Below, one piece after another: positions 1-8,722 of a stretch of DNA of 64,000 nucleotides (positions are counted from its first letter, which is position 1; every line of letters starts with the position of its first letter). The notes under the pieces were generated by a model, which saw only the letters and a list, made by a program, of their open reading frames with translations, searched no databases and was not told the DNA's origin. The stretch is from contig NZ_JNKI01000003.1 in NCBI RefSeq assembly GCF_000702005.1, positions 25,500 to 89,499 of the forward strand. Reading direction: 5' to 3'. The position numbers were made by a program, and so were the translations under genes. The DNA comes from Selenomonas sp. ND2010. GTDB lineage: Bacteria > Bacillota > Negativicutes > Selenomonadales > Selenomonadaceae.

Positions 1-17
1 ATGGCATTTCTGCCACC

Positions 18-620
18 CTATTTTTTCTCAGATATCCATTTATGAAAAGTCGGTCTTGACACCCCCAACACACTTGCAGCTCTGCGCTCAGACAATTCAC
101 CATTTTCCCATCGATGGCGTACTACTTCGAAGTCTGGCGGCTTGGCTATTGCCTTTCTTCCAAATTGCACCCCTCTTGCTTTTGCCGCTGCAATTCCTTC
201 GACAGTTCGTTGTATATTCAATTCTCGTTCCGTTTGCGCGACATATGAAAAGATTTGGATAACCAGATTTGAAATAAGCTTTCCTGTAAGATTATTTCCA
301 TACCGGTTTCGTGTGTCCAGCAATGGCAAATCTAGGACTACTAAGGCAACTTCCTTTTGTCGCATGATAATATCCAACTGTTCAATCATCTCATCGTAAT
401 TCCGCCCCAGCCTATCTAGACTCTTTACCACCAGTGTATCGCCCTGCTTTAATCGTCCCATCAAATCATGATAAGCTGGCCGGTCAAAATCTTTGCCACT
501 TTGCTTGTCAGCAAACACGCACTCTCGAGGAACACCAAACTTATCCATGGCTATCCACTGGCGCTCATCATTCTGGGCCGTAGTCGACACTCGAATATAG
601 CCGTATATATTGTTTTGCAT
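18..620 (-). CDS. Serine recombinase of the resolvase/invertase family
   Basis: A 200-residue protein with the order expected for small serine recombinases. The N-terminal catalytic domain carries the YIRVST motif with the nucleophilic serine at about residue 12. The SLDRLGRN motif follows near residue 70, then the long E-helix region (QRTVEGIAAAKARG), and a C-terminal helix-turn-helix at about 166-200. Length fits a complete resolvase/invertase. The start at 620 is chosen because a GGGAGG ribosome site lies 7 bases upstream; a longer reading to 659 adds residues that do not belong to the family. No transposase or obvious invertible segment is visible nearby, so whether it acts as a resolvase, invertase or orphan is unknown. 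Its ribosome site lies inside a 21-bp perfect inverted repeat (624-687). Confidence 0.88.
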   Translation of the reverse strand: MQNNIYGYIRVSTTAQNDERQWIAMDKFGVPRECVFADKQSGKDFDRPAYHDLMGRLKQGDTLVVKSLDRLGRNYDEMIEQLDIIMRQKEVALVVLDLPLLDTRNRYGNNLTGKLISNLVIQIFSYVAQTERELNIQRTVEGIAAAKARGVQFGRKAIAKPPDFEVVRHRWENGELSERRAASVLGVSRPTFHKWISEKK

Positions 621-687
621 AAAAAAACCTCCCGAGAAAATAATCTTATCGGTAACCACCGCACCAATTATTTTCTCGGGAGGTTTT
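621..687 (-). terminator. 21-bp perfect hairpin with T-run, overlapping the recombinase ribosome site
   Basis: Arms 624-644 and 667-687 are exact reverse complements, separated by 22 bases. Read on the minus strand the second arm runs into seven T and then the recombinase ATG, so the GGGAGG ribosome site of the recombinase sits in the 3' arm. It can serve as the terminator of the sirtuin operon, which stops at 737. It could also mask the recombinase start or be a recombination site. The sequence alone does not decide. Confidence 0.6.
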
Positions 688-736
688 CTTTTCCTTCAAA
701 GTCCCTTTGTTTCCCTCAACACCTAACTTCCAAAAA

Positions 737-1489
737 CTACTCGTTCATCAACCTATCCACCGCCTCGGCCAGCGTCTTGCCAATGGGGGCACGGATAACG
801 AGTTCTGCCTGTGCATCAGCTTTCGTTTCCGTCTTATTAATAAGCACCAGATGTTTCCCGCGAAAGTAGTCAATCATCCCAGCTGCCGGATATACCACCA
901 GCGAAGTACCGCCGACAATCAAGGTATCGGCTGCGCTTATGGCCCGCAGTGCCTTTTGCACCACCGCATCGTCAAGGGCCTCTTCGTAGAGGACTACTCC
1001 CGGACGCACCACGCCGCCGCATTCCATGCAGTGCGGAATGGGTTGGTTCTTTTCCTGCAGGGCATATTTCATCGGATAGGTTTTGCTACAGTCCATGCAA
1101 TACCACTGCAGGCTTGAACCATGCAATTCGCAGACGTTCTTGGAACCTGCCATTTGATGCAGGCCATCGATGTTCTGCGTGACTACGGCCTTGAGGATAC
1201 CCTGCTGTTCTAATCTTACCAATGCCTTGTGCCCAGCATTGGGCGTTGCATTCAAAAACATCATGCGCTGGCGGTAAAAAGCAAAGAATTCTTCCGGATG
1301 CTTGACCAGAAAACTATGTGATGCCATCTCCTCAGGGCGGAACCTGCGATGCAAGTTTTGGTTATAAATCCCATCGGCACTGCGGAAATCCGGAATCCCC
1401 GACTCCGTTGACATGCCCGCCCCGCCGAAGAACACTGCCCGCGTGCTGTCTTTGAGGATTTTTGCCAGTGTATCGATCTTGCTCTCCAT
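737..1489 (-). CDS. cobB: Sir2-family NAD-dependent protein deacylase (sirtuin)
   Basis: A 250-residue class U-like sirtuin, expected to remove acyl groups from lysine using NAD and to release nicotinamide and O-acyl-ADP-ribose. Visible motifs: GAGMSTESGIPDFRS (NAD pocket, about 24-37), TQNIDGLH (104-111), the catalytic histidine in ELHGS (about 123), and the zinc cysteines as CxxC at about 131/134 and 154/157. Length is normal. The ribosome site GGAGGT lies 6 bases before the ATG. It is the last gene of a closely spaced unit with a macrodomain protein, whose family hydrolyses O-acetyl-ADP-ribose, the product of sirtuins. The canonical catalytic residues argue against the ADP-ribosylating SirTM branch. 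Confidence 0.93.
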   Translation of the reverse strand: MESKIDTLAKILKDSTRAVFFGGAGMSTESGIPDFRSADGIYNQNLHRRFRPEEMASHSFLVKHPEEFFAFYRQRMMFLNATPNAGHKALVRLEQQGILKAVVTQNIDGLHQMAGSKNVCELHGSSLQWYCMDCSKTYPMKYALQEKNQPIPHCMECGGVVRPGVVLYEEALDDAVVQKALRAISAADTLIVGGTSLVVYPAAGMIDYFRGKHLVLINKTETKADAQAELVIRAPIGKTLAEAVDRLMNE

Positions 1490-1510
1490 TCGGCACCTCC
1501 TGACCTCTCA

Positions 1511-2422
1511 TCATTTCCGCTTTTCTCTTCCATGCTCGGTAATACGCTCGTCCCCCAGCAGCTTCCCGGTAAGAAGAGAAGAACTATCCGCATGAGCCGC
1601 AAAACCCTGCTGTGCCCGCTGCGGGCTGGCATTGGCATAGCAATAGCGGCAGCCATGGATACAGGTGTCATACTGTCCGATATCAAAGCTTTCCACGCAG
1701 TTGCATAGCGGCCGTTGGCTTTTAGCCTTGGTTTTCTTGAGTGGCTTTCCCGTGATGCGCTCGATGAGCGCACCATCAAGGCAGGCACCATGGCCGATGC
1801 CATAGGCGGCAAGGTCGATGGCCTCCGAACAAGTCTGCAGCGCAACGCCGCTTCCTTTCGCAAGGCCTGCCAGCCCTGCCGCTATTTCCCGCATTTCCGC
1901 TTCTGACAGTTCATGCAGCTTGAGTCCCTGGGTATTCTTCTTTGTCTTGGTATAGAGGTCGATGAAGCTGATGACGCACCGCTCGCTATAAGGTGCCAGC
2001 TTCGCCAGCGTCTGGGCAAACCAGTCAAAATGTCTCTCGCTGGTATAATCCTCATTTACCAGAATGGGGTCATACCGCCAAACCACACGCTCCCGTCCCC
2101 AGCGCCTCGATAGCTCCTGCATGGCCCTGACGATATCTTCCTTGGGGCGGATATTCCCCTCAACATCCGTATCGTAGGGCGTGAGCGAAACCTGCACATA
2201 GCAGGGATACGCACGGAGCACCTCTAAGTTTTCCAGCATCCGTGTGGGGTCCTTGGTCCAGAACACTATGCAGTCCACGCATCCGGGCTGCAGCGATATG
2301 CGGCTCACCTGCTTGCGGTTGAAGGGATTCACGACATCCACATAGCCTTCTTGAAGCCGCCCGCAAAACCAATCCCAATAAAAAGCGGGGATATCCGTCC
2401 GGCGGCTGGCACTTATAATCAT
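1511..2422 (-). CDS. DUF1848 family protein with a C-terminal CX3CX2C motif
   Basis: A 303-residue protein recognised as DUF1848 from its opening MIISASRRTDIPAFY and the stretch FWTKDPTRMLENL. Function is not established. Near the C-terminus are cysteines at about 254, 258 and 261 (CIHGCRYC), the CX3CX2C spacing that binds the radical-SAM [4Fe-4S] cluster, followed by YANAS. A further CxxC pair (GCVDC) lies near residue 50. It is separated by about 20 to 30 bases from the sirtuin and the macrodomain gene and is probably cotranscribed with them. Iron-sulphur enzyme is an inference from the cysteines; substrate unknown. Confidence 0.85.
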   Translation of the reverse strand: MIISASRRTDIPAFYWDWFCGRLQEGYVDVVNPFNRKQVSRISLQPGCVDCIVFWTKDPTRMLENLEVLRAYPCYVQVSLTPYDTDVEGNIRPKEDIVRAMQELSRRWGRERVVWRYDPILVNEDYTSERHFDWFAQTLAKLAPYSERCVISFIDLYTKTKKNTQGLKLHELSEAEMREIAAGLAGLAKGSGVALQTCSEAIDLAAYGIGHGACLDGALIERITGKPLKKTKAKSQRPLCNCVESFDIGQYDTCIHGCRYCYANASPQRAQQGFAAHADSSSLLTGKLLGDERITEHGREKRK

Positions 2423-2453
2423 CGCACACCCTCAATCATCATTCTCCCGCCCA

Positions 2454-2963
2454 TCAGTAAATCTCCCCATCGTAGACCAATTTGGTCCGCGCATCGAACA
2501 GTACCCAGAGGATTTCCGCAAAGGCCTGCGGGTGTCCGGCCACGAATTCCCGGACGGTCCGCACAGCAATCGCGGCCGCCTGCTGGACCGGATACGAATA
2601 GACCCCCGTGGATATCGAAGGAAACGCCACACTATGGATACCATGCTCCATGGCCAGTGCCAACGAGTGGCGATAACAATCCGCCAATAGCTTTTCCTCG
2701 CCCTGGCTGCCGCCATGCCAGACGGGACCGACCGTATGGATGACATAATCGCAAGGGAGCTGGTAGGCCTTCGTGATTTTTGCCTGCCCGGTCTTGCAGC
2801 CATGAAGTGTCCGGCACTCAGCCAAGAGCTCCGGCCCTGCAGCCCTATGTATCGCACCATCGACGCCACCACCGCCCAGCAGACTTTCATTGGCAGCATT
2901 GACGATTGCCTCGGCATAATGCTTGGCAGTAATATCGCCCAGCTCTGTCCTTATCCTTGTCAT
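2454..2963 (-). CDS. Macrodomain protein, O-acetyl-ADP-ribose deacetylase type
   Basis: A 169-residue single macrodomain. The ADP-ribose-binding elements are visible: NAAN at 22-25, the glycine-rich [14 protein letters not shown] at about 30-43 with the catalytic-type Asp and following GAIH, and [10 protein letters not shown] near 112. This pattern belongs to the MacroD/YmdB-type hydrolases that remove ADP-ribose from proteins or split O-acetyl-ADP-ribose. The start at 2963 follows GGAGG by 7 bases; an in-frame extension to 3008 would run into the ribosome site region and is not supported. It lies two genes before the sirtuin, which makes its presumed substrate. Confidence 0.93.
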   Translation of the reverse strand: MTRIRTELGDITAKHYAEAIVNAANESLLGGGGVDGAIHRAAGPELLAECRTLHGCKTGQAKITKAYQLPCDYVIHTVGPVWHGGSQGEEKLLADCYRHSLALAMEHGIHSVAFPSISTGVYSYPVQQAAAIAVRTVREFVAGHPQAFAEILWVLFDARTKLVYDGEIY

Positions 2964-2998
2964 AACGCCTACCTCCTCACATTTCCCTTCCGGCTTTC

Positions 2999-3406
2999 TC
3001 AACCCCACAAGGTTCTTATCTGCGCCAGCAGCTCTTCTTCCTCGGCATAACGATGGATATGGAACCTTTCATTTCCCGCCAACATCGCCGACAGCTGCGC
3101 CGCCTGCGGGCGATAGAAGATATGGACCTCCTTGTCATGAGCCTCCGCATAGGCCAGCTCATAGCCCACCCCCAGCGATACCTGCGTGCATTCAGCCACT
3201 ACCACATCACATTCCCTGAGCCAGGCCGTATCCTGCTCATAGATGGCCTTATCGCCTTTATCTTCCACCGTGGACAGACTCAAGTCCCCCACATGCTCCG
3301 TGAGCACCTGATGTTTTTCCTTCAGGACGGCTATAACCTTGCGGTAAAGCTCCGCATCCTGTCGGCCGCCACGGATAGAACCAGCAAAATATATCTTCAT
3401 CTTCAA
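2999..3406 (-). CDS. DNPH1-like 2'-deoxynucleoside 5'-phosphate N-hydrolase
   Basis: A 135-residue member of the nucleoside 2-deoxyribosyltransferase superfamily. The order [26 protein letters not shown] and SLGVGYEL closely follows human DNPH1/RCL, which cleaves the glycosidic bond of deoxynucleotides (notably modified ones). Likely catalytic residues are Glu83 (in GYEL) and Asp67, by comparison with DNPH1 from memory. Length is that of the compact N-hydrolases. It sits between the ArsC-like and macrodomain genes with gaps of 53 and 35 bases. A classical deoxyribosyltransferase activity is less likely but not excluded. Confidence 0.85.
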   Translation of the reverse strand: MKMKIYFAGSIRGGRQDAELYRKVIAVLKEKHQVLTEHVGDLSLSTVEDKGDKAIYEQDTAWLRECDVVVAECTQVSLGVGYELAYAEAHDKEVHIFYRPQAAQLSAMLAGNERFHIHRYAEEEELLAQIRTLWG

Positions 3407-3459
3407 CCCTCAATTCCTGCTAACCGAATGACTAATTTTGACTACTTTCATTATAGCAG

Positions 3460-3825
3460 TTATCGGCTGCCGTTCAAGAATACCCTTTCCCACTCCGGTT
3501 CCTTGAATCCCGTGAGGATCTTCGCCCCTGCTATGACCAGCGGCCGTTTTACCAGCATACCATCAGAGGCCAACAGCTTGAACTGCTCTGCCTCCGGCAT
3601 CGCCGGCAGCTTCTTGGCCAACTCCAGCTGGCGGTACAACTGCCCGCTGGTATTGAAGAACCGTTTCAGCGGCAGCCCGCTCTGCTCATGATACCTGCGC
3701 AGGTCTTCTTCCGAGGGATGATCCGCCTTGATATCCACCAACTCATACGCCACCTTATGTGCATCCAGCCACTTCAACGCTTTCTTACAGGTCGAGCATT
3801 TGCTATAACAATATACTTTATTCAT
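3460..3825 (-). CDS. ArsC/Spx-family thioredoxin-fold protein
   Basis: A 121-residue protein with the CSTC motif at 10-13 (YCYSKCSTCKKAL), the layout of ArsC/Spx/YffB proteins, and a C-terminal KRPLVIAG segment like the Spx/ArsC arginine-proline loop. Length fits this group. The start at 3825 follows a strong GGAGGAGGG; the longer frame up to 3882 is rejected. Family members are arsenate reductases, Spx regulators or YffB-like proteins of unknown role; no arsenic genes are nearby, so arsenate reduction is not assumed. It is the first gene of the sirtuin/macrodomain unit. Confidence 0.85.
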   Translation of the reverse strand: MNKVYCYSKCSTCKKALKWLDAHKVAYELVDIKADHPSEEDLRRYHEQSGLPLKRFFNTSGQLYRQLELAKKLPAMPEAEQFKLLASDGMLVKRPLVIAGAKILTGFKEPEWERVFLNGSR

Positions 3826-3881
3826 GATAATCCCTCCTCCCATATTCTTCGTGTTCGATAGTCCATATCCTTTATTTCCCA

Positions 3882-3925
3882 TAAAAAAACAAGAGCGCTT
3901 ACCTCTCTCTGCAGCTCACTCTTGT
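3882..3925 (-). terminator. Possible weak hairpin terminator upstream of the ArsC-like gene
   Basis: Arms 3889-3895 and 3919-3925 (ACAAGAG/CTCTTGT) pair, with a 23-base loop that can pair further. On the minus strand seven T follow. It would end transcripts from upstream before the ArsC-like operon. The short stem makes this uncertain. Confidence 0.35.
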
Positions 3926-3954
3926 CTTACTCGTTATATATTTCTACCCACCAA

Positions 3955-3999
3955 TTAAAAACTGGCGGCTTTCATGAGCCTCTTCATGAAAGCCGCCAG
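3955..3999 (-). terminator. Rho-independent terminator of the secreted-protein gene
   Basis: A perfect 16-bp stem (3962-3977 with 3984-3999, GC-rich GGCGGC core) with a 6-base loop, followed on the minus strand by TTTTTAATT. It lies about 20 bases after the stop of the gene ending at 4021. Confidence 0.85.
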
Positions 4000-4020
4000 C
4001 CATCGAATCCACTCGATGTT

Positions 4021-4461
4021 TTAGCCTACCGCTTTGATGCGATAACTTGTCGTATACAATTCACTGAAATAACGGTTGCCTACCGCCGAATGATTCTTCT
4101 CTACTCTCCACTTGATGACCTGATTTTTTGCATTCGGTTTAAAGACGACAATATAGCTGCGTTTCTCATTTGGCGGAACAAAATTTGTCTTGCCGTAAAC
4201 ACTACGCGACGAAAGCACTTTTCCCGTCGAACGGTCAACAAAAATCATTGTTCCATTGGCTGCCTTTCCCTTGGTGTCTTTAAACGTGACAATAAAAGCA
4301 GGCATCTTGGAATAACTCAGCTTCGAATTACTCGGCGCCTGCACGTCTATCCGGCAGGCATTCGAACCATTGGTACTGCCATTAGCCGAACTAGCCGCAA
4401 AACACACTGACCCTACCATCATGACCAAAAAAGCAACCAACACGGATAAACATTTTCTCAT
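4021..4461 (-). CDS. Small secreted protein of unknown function
   Basis: A 146-residue protein that begins with a clear signal peptide (MRKCLSVLVAFLVMMVGSVCFAA, cleavage likely after the AxA-like SVCFAA at about 23). The mature part of about 120 residues is basic and has no motif I recognise. It ends in a beta-rich stretch (KWRVEKNHSAVGNRY). A ribosome site (AGGAGG) precedes the ATG, and a strong terminator follows the stop, so it is a one-gene unit. Export past the inner membrane is likely; its final place and role are unknown. Confidence 0.72.
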   Translation of the reverse strand: MRKCLSVLVAFLVMMVGSVCFAASSANGSTNGSNACRIDVQAPSNSKLSYSKMPAFIVTFKDTKGKAANGTMIFVDRSTGKVLSSRSVYGKTNFVPPNEKRSYIVVFKPNAKNQVIKWRVEKNHSAVGNRYFSELYTTSYRIKAVG

Positions 4462-4559
4462 ACCATCCTACCTCCTTGTTACGAAATAAAAACAAATCAT
4501 TATCTAAAAGATACCATAGAAAGGAAACTTAGTCAATACGTTTTCAGAATATTTACTCT

Positions 4560-4766
4560 TTAGCCGCCGAAATATCCCAGTTTCTCTGATACACTCCTAT
4601 TGTTCTTTTTGCATTCCAGGATACGCTTGTACAGATTCTTGTAATATTCCTTATAGAATTGTTTTAGAGGACTCTGCTGGATGGCTTCAAGGGCGCGTTC
4701 CAACTCCAAATCGGAATACTGATAGGGATGATGCATAGCATCTACGGCTCGATGTAAGTCTTTCAT
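4560..4766 (-). CDS. Small hypothetical protein
   Basis: 68 residues, charged, mostly helical in appearance, rich in Tyr, Lys and Glu (YKEYYKNLYKRILECKKNN). GAGGAGGA lies about 10 bases before the ATG, which supports translation. No family recognised, and no membrane segment. It stands alone between the secreted protein and the lactate dehydrogenase set. Confidence 0.5.
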   Translation of the reverse strand: MKDLHRAVDAMHHPYQYSDLELERALEAIQQSPLKQFYKEYYKNLYKRILECKKNNRSVSEKLGYFGG

Positions 4767-4913
4767 AATATGTGCTTCCTCCTCAAAGAAATATACACGC
4801 TTCCCAGCTTTTGATTTTCCCTGCGAATCGCCAAAATTCCTGCTTGTCCCTAATTTTTTTGCACCATTCCCCTCAGATACGGAAAAACAGCAACAGATAA
4901 AGTATGTCCGATC

Positions 4914-6317
4914 TCACATCTGGCATACCTTATGTGGATTGAGAATATTATTCGGATCAAAGACCTGCTTGATGCCCCGCATCAGCACCAGGCTCGCTTC
5001 CGGCAGGGATTCCTTCAGATAGGGGCGCTTTACCAGGCCGATGCCATGCTCTCCCGATACCTGTCCCTGCAGCTCCCGCGCCTTGGCATACATGCGCTTC
5101 ATCGCCAGCCGCATGAGCTCCCGCCACTTTTCATCGGACAGGTCATCCCGCAGGATATAGACATGGAGATTGCCATCTCCCGCATGGCCGAAGGACTTGA
5201 TGCGGATGCCGATATCTTGGCGCAGCTGATGGACAAATTCCACAAAGTCGTTGACCCGGCTGCGGGGCACTACCACATCCACTTCATCCATCATGCTGGT
5301 CGACGCCTTGATGGCTTCCAGGAAGGCACCGCGCGTTTTCCAGACCGGCGCACTGCGTTCCTCGGTATCGGCGATAAGTATGTCGATGGCTCCCTGATCC
5401 AGGCAAATCTGCGCGGTATCGTCATAGTACGAGGCAATTTCCTCCATGGTATTGCCATCAAATTTCAACAAGAGATACGCATCGGCCTGATTATCCGGGA
5501 ACTTGCGGCCCAAGAACTCCTCCGCATCGAGTATTACTTCACGCTCCATGAACTCGATGGCCGTAGGCACCGATTTGGACTTGATAATGAGCGGCACGGT
5601 GCCGATGGCCTGCTCCAGTGTGGGAAAAGGCACGAGCAGGCTCACATTCTTTTTCGGCAATGGCAAAAGTTTTAATATCGCCTTGGTCACGAAAGCCAGC
5701 GTCCCCTCCGAGCCGATAATCATATCCTTCAAATCGTAGCCCGAGCTATTCTTTACCACCTTGCCGCCCAGCTGCAGAACCGTTCCATCGGCCAGCACGA
5801 CTTCCAATCCCCGCACGTAGTCGCGGGTCACGCCGTATTTTACTGCCGTCATGCCCCCTGCATTGGTGCTGATATTGCCACCGATAGTCGCCGATTTCTC
5901 GCCAGGATCTGGCGGATAGTAAAAGCCGCGCTCTTCCACGTAACTTCGCAGTTCCATAAGCAACAGCCCCGGCTCTACCGTGAGCGTCAGATTCTCCTCA
6001 TCAAGCTCCAATACATGATTCATCAGCGTCGTATCAATCATCAGGCCGCGTTCCACCGCGACTGCTGCACCCACCAGCCCTGTGCCTGCCCCGCGCGGCG
6101 TAACCGCAATATGATGTTCATTGGCATAAGCCATAAGCTTTGACACTTCTTCGGTAGAAACCACACGCGCGACCAGCGAGGGATAGACACGTTCACTCGT
6201 CAGCTCATCATGGCTGTATTCCTCGTTGATTTCGTCCCCAAAGAGCAGCCGCTCTCTGTCTACAAAACCAGCCAACACCGCTAAATCTGCTTCGGTTACC
6301 TGATTATATTCCATCAT
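4914..6317 (-). CDS. lctD: FAD-binding lactate/glycolate dehydrogenase subunit (GlcD/LctD type)
   Basis: A 467-residue FAD-linked oxidase. The FAD-binding motif lies in the first third ([14 protein letters not shown], about residue 76-89, then [17 protein letters not shown] near 142-158) and the C-terminal FAD-oxidase domain ends in SGEHGIG and [12 protein letters not shown]. This is the GlcD/D-lactate dehydrogenase family. Its ATG overlaps the stop of the electron-transfer flavoprotein alpha gene, so translation is coupled. With EtfB and an iron-sulphur EtfA upstream, the set matches the LctBCD complex of Acetobacterium woodii, which oxidises lactate with NAD by electron confurcation. Glycolate or another 2-hydroxyacid remains possible. 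Confidence 0.9.
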   Translation of the reverse strand: MMEYNQVTEADLAVLAGFVDRERLLFGDEINEEYSHDELTSERVYPSLVARVVSTEEVSKLMAYANEHHIAVTPRGAGTGLVGAAVAVERGLMIDTTLMNHVLELDEENLTLTVEPGLLLMELRSYVEERGFYYPPDPGEKSATIGGNISTNAGGMTAVKYGVTRDYVRGLEVVLADGTVLQLGGKVVKNSSGYDLKDMIIGSEGTLAFVTKAILKLLPLPKKNVSLLVPFPTLEQAIGTVPLIIKSKSVPTAIEFMEREVILDAEEFLGRKFPDNQADAYLLLKFDGNTMEEIASYYDDTAQICLDQGAIDILIADTEERSAPVWKTRGAFLEAIKASTSMMDEVDVVVPRSRVNDFVEFVHQLRQDIGIRIKSFGHAGDGNLHVYILRDDLSDEKWRELMRLAMKRMYAKARELQGQVSGEHGIGLVKRPYLKESLPEASLVLMRGIKQVFDPNNILNPHKVCQM

Positions 6318-7507
6318 GCCTGCGCCCTCCCTTGCTGAATATTCGCGATAAGCTGAGGAATGATTTCATACAGATCGCCTACCACCGCGAAATTGGCTAC
6401 CTTGAAAATCGGCGCTTTTACATCGCTGTTGATGGCCAAAATCTCCTCTGCATGTTCCATTCCGGCCACAAATTGAATGGCCCCCGAAACGCCACAGGTA
6501 ATGATTAATTTAGGCCGGACCGTGCGCCCTGACAAGCCAATCTGCCGCCGTGGATCCATCCAGCCATTTTCAATCAACGGCCGCGTACAGGCAAAGTCAC
6601 CGCCCAAGGCATCTGCCAAATCATAAACCAGCGATAAATCCTCTTTTTTCTTGATGCCGCGTCCGGCCACTACGAGCACATCCGCCTGCTCGATGCTCTT
6701 TTCCTTGGGCTTTTTCGTAATGCCCAACACACGGATCCGCGAGGCCAGTGCTTTACCGTCTATGCCGAGTGTCTCAATCGTACCCTGTGCTTTTTCACTG
6801 CGCTGCGGTGCATCCATAATCTTATAGCGGACCGTCGCCATCTGCGGGCGATTGTTGGGCGTTAAGATTTCTGCCATGATATTGCCACCAAAGGCTGGAC
6901 GGATTTGCACGAGATCGGTATTCTCGCGGATATCAAGCACCGTACAGTCCGCGGTCAGGCCCGTACGAAAACGTGCCGCTACCCTCGGTGCGAGCTGCCG
7001 TCCTACCGGCGTTGCCCCGACCAGAATCGCCGCAGGTTTTACCTGCCGGATAAACGTTTCAAACACCTTGGCATAAGATTCCATATTGAATTTTGCCAGT
7101 TCCGGCTTATCACAGACAAAAATCCTATCAGCACCATAATGGCGAAGTTCCTCAGCCGCAGCACCGATATTTTCTCCCATGAACAAGGCCAGGACTTCCT
7201 GCTGAATCTTAGCCGCCAGCTCCCGCGCCTTACCCAAAAGCTCATACGATACCGGATGCACCCGGCCATCAACGTGATCGATATAGACAGCCACCCCCTG
7301 CCATTTGCTCTTATCGATCTGGGCCTGCTGTTCTTCCTCCTCGAATGTAACAGCACCACCGCCCTTTTTCACACAGAGCTTGCACAGCCGGCAGGCAGCC
7401 GTGATTTCCACATTCCCTCCTTGCTCCTGCATGGCACCAAAGGGACAGATAGCGACCAATGCCTTGATATCCTGAATCTTCTCGGGATGAATGACTAGTT
7501 TTCCCAT
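6314..7507 (-). CDS. etfA: Electron transfer flavoprotein alpha subunit with N-terminal Fe-S domain (LctC type)
   Basis: 397 residues, longer than ordinary EtfA (about 315-330) because of a ferredoxin-like N-terminus with four cysteines at 21, 39, 42 and 45 (CPFGAM, CRLCKLC). The EtfA domain follows, with the adenine-binding C-terminal FAD site ([22 protein letters not shown], ending in NSD and [13 protein letters not shown]). This is the arrangement of LctC in bifurcating lactate dehydrogenase. The start follows AGGAGG by 6 bases. It lies 10 bases after etfB and overlaps lctD by 4 bases. Role inferred: carry electrons between lactate dehydrogenase, NAD and ferredoxin. Confidence 0.92.
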   Translation of the reverse strand: MGKLVIHPEKIQDIKALVAICPFGAMQEQGGNVEITAACRLCKLCVKKGGGAVTFEEEEQQAQIDKSKWQGVAVYIDHVDGRVHPVSYELLGKARELAAKIQQEVLALFMGENIGAAAEELRHYGADRIFVCDKPELAKFNMESYAKVFETFIRQVKPAAILVGATPVGRQLAPRVAARFRTGLTADCTVLDIRENTDLVQIRPAFGGNIMAEILTPNNRPQMATVRYKIMDAPQRSEKAQGTIETLGIDGKALASRIRVLGITKKPKEKSIEQADVLVVAGRGIKKKEDLSLVYDLADALGGDFACTRPLIENGWMDPRRQIGLSGRTVRPKLIITCGVSGAIQFVAGMEHAEEILAINSDVKAPIFKVANFAVVGDLYEIIPQLIANIQQGRAQA

Positions 7508-7517
7508 AGTGTGCCTC

Positions 7518-8309
7518 CTAGACGATAAACTTCTGCTGTTTCAAAAGCTGATACAAACGTTCCGCAAGTTCCTGTCCATCTCCCTGCCACTTTTCCTGAG
7601 CCTTATGTACCTCCGGCGGGAAAATCCGTTGTACCTGCGTGGGCGAGCCACTCAGCCCGTAATGCTTTTCATCGGTATCGTCCATATCAGTCAACGTATA
7701 TGTCTCAATCGGTCGCTCACAAGTCGCCTTGGCTTTTTTATACGATGGCAGCCGCGGCTCATAAATATCTTTTTGCACCGTTAACAGACAAGGAAACGCC
7801 ACTTGCAAATCTTCCATATCTTCCGACATTTCCATCACTACATGGATGGACTTATCCTGAACTTCTTTGATTTGCCGCACATTGCAGACACAGGGAATAT
7901 CCAACTGCTCCGAAAGCTCCGGGCCAACCTGCGCCGTATCGCCATCCGTAGTTTGCAGCCCGCAGAGAATCAAATCAAAAGCGCCAAACCGCTTGATGCC
8001 CTGCGACAAGGTATAGCTCGTCGCCAGCACATCAGCGCCGCCAAACTTGCGATCTGTGATAAGCGCGCCACGATCAGCGCCCATCGCAAAGGCTTCGTAT
8101 AGTATCGCTTTTGCCTGTGGCGGCCCCATGGTCAGCACATCCACCGTACCGCCATACTGCTCGCGCAGGCGCAGCCCTGTTTCCAGTGCATAAAGGTCAT
8201 ACGGATTGAGCTTCGCATCGGCACTATTGCGTTTCAACACGCCTGTCACCGGATCTACCTCCACCTTGTTCGACCCCGGAACTTGTTTGATACAAACCAA
8301 GATATTCAT
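7518..8309 (-). CDS. etfB: Electron transfer flavoprotein beta subunit (LctB type)
   Basis: 263 residues with the EtfB pattern: MNILVCIKQVPGS at the start, LNPYDLYALETGLRLRE, the VDVLTMGPPQA nucleotide-binding turn near residue 55-65, LSQGI, and GLQTTDGDTAQVGPELSEQL. The last motif is typical of the FAD/NAD site of bifurcating Etf beta subunits. The start at 8309 has GGAGGGGGG just upstream; the frame continues to 8438 but that part is not protein-like. First gene of etfB-etfA-lctD. No lactate permease or lctA-type regulator is visible next to it. Confidence 0.92.
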   Translation of the reverse strand: MNILVCIKQVPGSNKVEVDPVTGVLKRNSADAKLNPYDLYALETGLRLREQYGGTVDVLTMGPPQAKAILYEAFAMGADRGALITDRKFGGADVLATSYTLSQGIKRFGAFDLILCGLQTTDGDTAQVGPELSEQLDIPCVCNVRQIKEVQDKSIHVVMEMSEDMEDLQVAFPCLLTVQKDIYEPRLPSYKKAKATCERPIETYTLTDMDDTDEKHYGLSGSPTQVQRIFPPEVHKAQEKWQGDGQELAERLYQLLKQQKFIV

Positions 8310-8434
8310 CAAAATCCCCCCTCCTCCGGCGAATGCTTTCTGATTGATTCTCGATTTATCTCGATTTCTCCTGCATTTACCCCTGATTTTATCTTCCTGC
8401 ACGCCCAAAATCCTTGTTTCCGAGCACAGGCCTG

Positions 8435-8671
8435 TCACCCCCCCCAGCGATCTGCCAGGACAAACCGCTGCTTACAGACTGGGCATGTCACAGTAGCGAG
8501 CATATGATAATACCGATTTGCTTCTTCCCTATACCCAGCATACTCTAACATCGTTCCCAACACTACAAACAATGCCCTCGCTTCTGCCTTGCTTATTTCT
8601 GCGAACTGCTTTATTGCCAGCAAGCCATTATCCCCCAGCCTGCAATTGATCAATGCTAGCAACGCATCCAA
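8435..8671 (-). CDS. Small hypothetical protein ending in a CPVC motif
   Basis: 78 residues, mainly helical, with TCPVCKQRFVLADRWGG at the end: one CxxC, half of a zinc knuckle. The ribosome site is weak (AAGGGG at some distance) and an alternative TTG start lies three codons upstream, so the start is uncertain. It stands between etfB and a terminator. The composition looks coding but no family is recognised. Confidence 0.5.
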   Translation of the reverse strand: MDALLALINCRLGDNGLLAIKQFAEISKAEARALFVVLGTMLEYAGYREEANRYYHMLATVTCPVCKQRFVLADRWGG

Positions 8672-8722
8672 ATCAAAACCGAGCCCCCTTGCCCCCTCTC
8701 TTACTTCTCCAACTTCATCGAT

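Noticed and set aside
737-1489. SirTM-type (class M) ADP-ribosylating sirtuin because of the macrodomain neighbour
   Set aside because: The catalytic His in ELHGS and the other canonical deacylase motifs are present, and the GcvH-L/LplA2 partners are missing.
4021-4461. Lipoprotein
   Set aside because: The cysteine in the signal peptide region (SVCFAA) is inside the hydrophobic-to-cleavage stretch but lacks a clear lipobox (L-x-G/A-C); ordinary secretion is the simpler reading.
4932-5675. Plus-strand open frame of 247 codons opposite lctD
   Set aside because: Antisense shadow; GlcD motifs are on the other strand.
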